In this document: positions 60,302 to 64,000 of the stretch, piece by piece
How positions within the stretch are numbered: the first letter of the stretch is position 1
Layout of the letters: each line of letters starts with the position of its first letter
DNA from: Chitinophaga polysaccharea
GTDB taxonomy: Bacteria; Bacteroidota; Bacteroidia; Chitinophagales; Chitinophagaceae
NCBI RefSeq assembly: GCF_007829335.1
Contig: NZ_VIWO01000001.1
Coordinates: 1,240,001-1,304,000 of the forward strand
DNA: 64,000 bases
Direction: 5' to 3'
The notes under the pieces: generated by a model
The model's database searches: none
What the model was told of the DNA's origin: nothing
The model's input: only the letters and a program-made list of their open reading frames with translations
Translations under genes and position numbers: made by a program

Positions 60302-62020
60302 CTATCTAACGCCGTGCATCCATTTTTTCAGGAAGGTGGTAGACAGGAACAGCAATACTGCTGCAGCTCCTGGCAGGATCACAAATACCATGAAAAATTC
60401 ATAGAGGTTGTGGATCGTAAAGCCGGCGAAGCTGGGATAGTGAGCGGCCAGTTTCAGCTCTTTCAGTTTATCCAGTTGTTGCGCAGTAGCGGTAATTGTA
60501 CCATCGAGAATGCCTTTCAGGTCGATACCATTTTTGGTAGCCAGTTCGTATTTGTCCATCGTAGGTGGCAGCAGGGCGCCGAGTGTACCAGCCAGTGCAT
60601 AACCGGCGGCATTGGCCAGGAACCATACGCCCATCAGCAGGGATGAGAAACGATGAGGGGCCAGTTTGGCTACCAGTGATAAACCGATAGGCGACAGACA
60701 CAATTCACCCAGTGTATGGAACAGGTACATGAGGATTAACCAGCTTACGCCGATTTTTTCTTTAGCACCCAGCCCTTTCATCTGCCATGCAATGATAAAG
60801 AAGCCAATGGCCAGCAGTGCCAGTCCCAATGACTGTTTCACCGGGGAAATCGGCTCCAGGCTACGCTGCTGTAATTTCAACCATAAGAAGCTGAAAGGCA
60901 ATGCAAATACGATGATGAAGATGGAGTTGGCGTTTTGCACCAGGCTTGGCGGCATGTCCCAGCCAAAGATGCGGCGATCAGTCTGATAGTCGGCTATGAA
61001 GGTGAGAGAAGATCCCGCCTGTTCAAAACAAGCCCAGAAGAAGATGACGAAGAATGCTACAAAGTAGATTACGATGATTCTCTGTCTTTCTACTTTGGTA
61101 ATAGATTTATCGGTAAGGATTAATACAGCGAGACTGATACCAGCGGCATAGATGAAGGGATATACCCATGACTTGATAGGATTGGGGTCGATGGACAGGT
61201 AGTGGATGCCGAAGAAGAGGACTACCATTAAAGCCAGTACACTGAAGATGGCGGTAGAAGTAAATTTGGCTTTGTCGGCTTCACCGGTAGCGGTAGTACC
61301 GGTTGACTTGGAGAAATCCGGTTTGCCACCGATGGCTGCGCCGGTAGGCGTTACTACATATTTATCTTTCAGGAAGTAAAAGAGGATGGTGCCGAGGAAC
61401 ATGGCGATACTGGCGGCCAGGAATCCCCACTTGAAGGCGCTTACCACTCTTACGCCGGTGGCTTCAATTTTTACGTCGCCGAGGATAGGGCAAATGGACA
61501 TACCGAGGAAGGCGCCCATGTTGATACCCATGTAGAAGATGGTGAAGGCAGAATCGAGGCGGCTGTCATTTTTTGGATACAGCTGGCCCACCATAGAAGA
61601 GATGTTGGGTTTGAAGAAGCCGTTGCCGATAATGAGGATGAATAGTGCCAGCCATACAATCATTTTGGCTGCTTCCAGGTTGGAGGCATATAGTACACCA
61701 CTTAATACCATCAGCAGTTGCCCTATACCCATTACAAAACCTCCTAATATAATGCAGTTCCTGTTTCCCAGGTACCTATCGGAAATATACCCGCCCAGCA
61801 TAGGTGTCAGGTAACATAAACCGAGGAATCCTCCATAGATGATAGAGGAATCTGCTTCAGAGAAAGCCAATGCGTTCACCAGGAAGAGCGTCAAAAGCGC
61901 TCTCATGCCATAAAAATTAAACCGTTCCCACATCTCCGTGGCAAATAATACTGGGAGCCCTTTAGGATGGCCCTTCTGCGAGGCAATAGGGGACTCTTGT
62001 GCAACAGCAGTTTGCATCAT
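60302..62020 (-). CDS. POT/PTR family proton-dependent peptide transporter
   Basis: Major-facilitator-type importer of di- and tripeptides driven by protons. The proton-coupling motif E-x-x-E-R is visible in ATEMWERFNFYGMRALLTLFLVNAL near residues 29-33. GGYISDRYLGNRNCIILGG and FNTIYFMGINMGAFLG-type PTR signatures (FTIFYMGINMGAFLGM) follow, as does the late FHTLGELCLSPIGLSLVAKLAPHRFSSLLMGVWFLANAAGYALAG. About 14 hydrophobic segments fit the family. At 572 residues it is long, with an extended loop around residues 235-255. Two adjacent ATG codons at 62020 and 62017 can start it. Confidence 0.94.
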   Translation of the reverse strand: MMQTAVAQESPIASQKGHPKGLPVLFATEMWERFNFYGMRALLTLFLVNALAFSEADSSIIYGGFLGLCYLTPMLGGYISDRYLGNRNCIILGGFVMGIGQLLMVLSGVLYASNLEAAKMIVWLALFILIIGNGFFKPNISSMVGQLYPKNDSRLDSAFTIFYMGINMGAFLGMSICPILGDVKIEATGVRVVSAFKWGFLAASIAMFLGTILFYFLKDKYVVTPTGAAIGGKPDFSKSTGTTATGEADKAKFTSTAIFSVLALMVVLFFGIHYLSIDPNPIKSWVYPFIYAAGISLAVLILTDKSITKVERQRIIVIYFVAFFVIFFWACFEQAGSSLTFIADYQTDRRIFGWDMPPSLVQNANSIFIIVFALPFSFLWLKLQQRSLEPISPVKQSLGLALLAIGFFIIAWQMKGLGAKEKIGVSWLILMYLFHTLGELCLSPIGLSLVAKLAPHRFSSLLMGVWFLANAAGYALAGTLGALLPPTMDKYELATKNGIDLKGILDGTITATAQQLDKLKELKLAAHYPSFAGFTIHNLYEFFMVFVILPGAAAVLLFLSTTFLKKWMHGVR

Positions 62021-62189
62021 AAATTGGTTAGTTTTAGCAATAGTTGTTTAGATTTCGTAAACCTTTAAATATGGCAAGTTAAATAAAATCGGTTATCAAC
62101 GTAAAAAAATGGTATGAATGCTCATTTTTTGCCATTTTTTGAACTTTCTTTGCATTTTCTTTCGCATCTGCATTTATTAGGCAACTCAT

Positions 62190-63467
62190 ATGAACATACT
62201 ACTACTAGGAAGTGGTGGCCGGGAACACGCGCTGGCCCTGAAAATGTCACAAAGTACCCTATGCGGTCATCTTTTTATTGCCCCGGGTAATGCCGGTACC
62301 GCTCAATGTGGTACGAACGTCAACATGGGGGTGAGTGATTTTGAGAAGATAAAGGCTTTTTGCCTGGAAAATGCCATCGACCTGGTACTGCCGGGCTCTG
62401 AAGAAGCGCTGGTAAACGGTATCTATGATTATTTTAAGAGCGAGCCTGCATTACAGCATATACCGGTAATGGGGCCGTCTAAGGAAGGGGCGCAGCTGGA
62501 GGGCAGCAAGGCTTACGCCAAGTTGTTTATGCAACGCCATCACATTCCCACGGCTGCCTACCAGGAGTTCAACGCCGATAATTATGAAGCGGGGGTGGCT
62601 TATCTTCAACAGCACTCCTTACCAATTGTACTGAAGGCCGATGGCCTGGCAGCCGGTAAGGGCGTTGTTATTGCGACTTCGCATGAAGAGGCGCTGGCCG
62701 AATTTGAGCAGATGATTAAATCGGCCAAATTTGGCGATGCCAGTAAAACTGTGGTAGTAGAGCAGTTCCTCACCGGTATTGAGTTGTCTGTATTTGCTCT
62801 TACTGATGGGCATTCCTACCAGATATTACCGGAAGCCAAAGATTATAAGCGGATTGGAGAAGGCGACCAGGGGCTGAATACAGGTGGTATGGGAGCGGTA
62901 TCCCCGGTACCTTTTGCCGATGCGGCATTTATGAAGAAAGTAGAAGACCAGGTGATCCGTCCTACGATTGAAGGGCTTTCCAAAGAAGGAATTGTCTATT
63001 ATGGATTTGTGTTTTTTGGCCTGATTAATGTAGGAGGGGAGCCGTTCGTAATCGAATATAACTGTCGCATGGGGGATCCTGAAACGGAGGTGGTAATGCC
63101 CCGTTTAAAAAATGATTTACTGGAGTTATTCAACGCAGTAACCGCAGGTAAACTAAGTGAGCAGACTATTTACGCCGATGCGCGTGCAGCATCTACGGTG
63201 ATGCTGGTATCAAAAGGATACCCGGAAGCATATGAGAAAAACAAGGTAATCAGCGGTATTCCGGCGCCTACCCACGACCAGGTGGTGTTTCATGCCGGTA
63301 CCCGGCAGGATGGTGCCAACGTACTGAGTAACGGTGGCCGCGTACTGTCTGTTACTTCACTGGCGGCCGATCTGTCTTTAGCCCTGGCTCATTCTGTACA
63401 AACAGCAGAGCAGATCTCTTTTGAGGGCAAAGTATATCGCCGTGATATAGGATACGAGTTTATTTAG
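62190..63467 (+). CDS. purD: phosphoribosylamine--glycine ligase
   Basis: Second step of purine synthesis, ATP-dependent joining of phosphoribosylamine and glycine (GAR synthetase). ATP-grasp enzyme of 425 residues. Marks are LLGSGGREHALALKM at the N-terminus, PVMGPSKEGAQLEGSKAYAKLFM, VLKADGLAAGKGVVIA (ATP loop), NTGGMGAVSPVPF and VIEYNCRMGDPETEVVMPRL. It is read divergently from the POT gene across 169 bp. Probably a single-gene unit ended by the hairpin that follows. Confidence 0.97.
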   Translation: MNILLLGSGGREHALALKMSQSTLCGHLFIAPGNAGTAQCGTNVNMGVSDFEKIKAFCLENAIDLVLPGSEEALVNGIYDYFKSEPALQHIPVMGPSKEGAQLEGSKAYAKLFMQRHHIPTAAYQEFNADNYEAGVAYLQQHSLPIVLKADGLAAGKGVVIATSHEEALAEFEQMIKSAKFGDASKTVVVEQFLTGIELSVFALTDGHSYQILPEAKDYKRIGEGDQGLNTGGMGAVSPVPFADAAFMKKVEDQVIRPTIEGLSKEGIVYYGFVFFGLINVGGEPFVIEYNCRMGDPETEVVMPRLKNDLLELFNAVTAGKLSEQTIYADARAASTVMLVSKGYPEAYEKNKVISGIPAPTHDQVVFHAGTRQDGANVLSNGGRVLSVTSLAADLSLALAHSVQTAEQISFEGKVYRRDIGYEFI

Positions 63468-63796
63468 CCAACGAGCTTTAGCTGCGGGTAATGTCCGACA
63501 GGGCTGCTGCCGGCAGCTAAAGTGTTTTAGCCACGAACAGCTACAGTAGGGAGGACTGGTACAGGACAATTGAAAAGCGGGACTTGTAAAGGCGTAATTT
63601 TAGGCGGCAGGAACAATTAAAACGGACTAATTCCGTTCATCTGATCGAAGCGTAAAGAGAGCAGTTACTATGCCGTTTGTATAACAAATAACTTTTTTTA
63701 ATATTTAGCTGTATTATTGCAAGAATATCCATTTTTTGCATCGTATATTCGTTGGAATTATTCATTTTTGCATTCTAATTTTTGACCGTATCAACA
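63468..63796 (+). other. 329-bp intergenic region before mreB
   Basis: Starts with a hairpin-rich segment (63476-63522) after purD and becomes very AT-rich toward mreB. No ORF longer than about 60 codons has a recognisable product and no RNA gene fold is seen. A TAATTTTTG-like element at about 63775-63783 with a TTG 21 bp upstream may be the mreB promoter, but the spacing of the T-run is off by one base. Confidence 0.4.
63476..63522 (+). terminator. hairpin after purD
   Basis: Arms CTTTAGCTGC (63476-63485) and GCAGCTAAAG (63513-63522) are perfect 10-bp complements with a 27-nt loop that contains another short GC-rich palindrome. It has no T-run, and it loosely resembles the TTAGC-type elements at other 3' ends. 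Confidence 0.5.
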
Positions 63797-64000
63797 ATGG
63801 GATTTTTTAATTTTTTAACGCAGGAAATCGCGATTGATCTTGGTACAGCGAATACGCTGATAATTCATAATGACCAGGTGGTAGTGGACGAGCCTTCCAT
63901 TGTAGCGATAGAACGGGCTAGTGGCAAAATTGTGGCTGTAGGAAAGAAGGCCATGATGATGCACGAAAAAACACACGAATATCTTCGTACTATACGTCCC
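63797..64000 (+). CDS. mreB: rod shape-determining protein MreB, 3' end cut by window
   Basis: Bacterial actin homologue that organises lateral cell-wall synthesis beneath the inner membrane. The visible 68 codons start at the ATG 63797 and read MGFFNFLTQEIAIDLGTANTL, the phosphate-1 loop of the actin ATPase fold, then VVVDEPSIVAIERASGKIVAVGKKAMMMHEKTHEYLRTIRP, all typical of MreB. The rest lies beyond the window. mreC/mreD would be expected downstream. Confidence 0.93.
   Translation, partial: MGFFNFLTQEIAIDLGTANTLIIHNDQVVVDEPSIVAIERASGKIVAVGKKAMMMHEKTHEYLRTIRP

Noticed and set aside
60254-60646. 130-codon plus-strand frame at the POT 3' end
   Set aside because: Its first 15 residues come from the inverted-repeat arm and the rest is antisense to POT.
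1-64000. CRISPR arrays, tRNA/rRNA genes, insertion sequences, phage or defence islands
   Set aside because: No repeat-spacer pattern, no cloverleaf fold, no transposase or integrase and no defence gene recognised on either strand.

Overview
The window looks like a chromosomal segment of a Bacteroidota member, most likely a Chitinophaga-like Chitinophagaceae. This is inferred from SusC/SusD pairs behind ECF sigma/FecR regulators, gliding genes (gldB, gldF, gldG), a fused MurF-alanine racemase, and promoter-like sites of the Bacteroidota type (TTG, about 19 bp, TAnnTTTG). Intergenic DNA is AT-rich. I see no tRNA, rRNA, CRISPR array, insertion sequence, integrase or phage gene. Both ends cut genes: an enoyl-CoA hydratase on the left and mreB on the right.

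Layout. 1-2240: enoyl-CoA hydratase and fumarase. 2400-13306: a polysaccharide-utilisation-type locus (sigma factor, anti-sigma FecR, SusC, SusD, a PEGA/HExxH lipoprotein, a GH27 alpha-galactosidase and an unassigned six-hairpin glycosidase). 13401-16280: a convergent TonB-dependent receptor. 16663-24744 (minus): lspA, murF-alr, terC, gldG, gldF and cysteine desulfurase. 24867-25268: methylmalonyl-CoA epimerase. 25858-33086 (minus): a second sigma/FecR/SusC/SusD unit with no adjacent enzyme. 33277-40006: a carboxymuconolactone decarboxylase-like protein, a phosphoserine phosphatase/PGDH-fragment/ACT hybrid, an Oar-like TonB receptor and a canonical MurF. 40129-42341: a four-gene run of c-type-cytochrome-like lipoprotein, YceI protein, beta-barrel protein and a small HExxH protein. 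42425-49408: apaG, gldB, a beta-barrel protein, nadE, serS, a GNAT acetyltransferase and a MoeB-rhodanese protein. 48317-54612: a molybdenum-cofactor cluster (moeB-rhodanese, TSUP exporter, moaA, an unknown, moaD, moaE, mobA, moaC, moeA). 54705-57374: a DUF1800/DUF1501 pair. 57450-62020: a lipoprotein and two peptide transporters (OPT, POT). 62190-64000: purD and the start of mreB.

How the genes work together. The first SusCD locus should sense, import and cleave an alpha-galactoside-containing glycan: signal from SusC to FecR to sigma, surface capture by SusD, cleavage by GH27 and the second hydrolase. The Moco cluster covers most steps from GTP to the mature cofactor; MogA/MoaB is not seen. 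The gliding genes feed the GldFG ABC transporter and the GldB lipoprotein, which belong to the gliding/type IX secretion machinery. Cell-wall functions are spread across murF-alr, murF, lspA and mreB.

The least explained items are the PEGA/HEWLH lipoprotein in the alpha-galactosidase locus, the three-part serine-pathway fusion, the 123-residue protein overlapping moaA, the CX4CH lipoprotein cluster, and a perfect 42-bp inverted repeat between the two peptide transporters. No clearly new defence or mobile system is visible.
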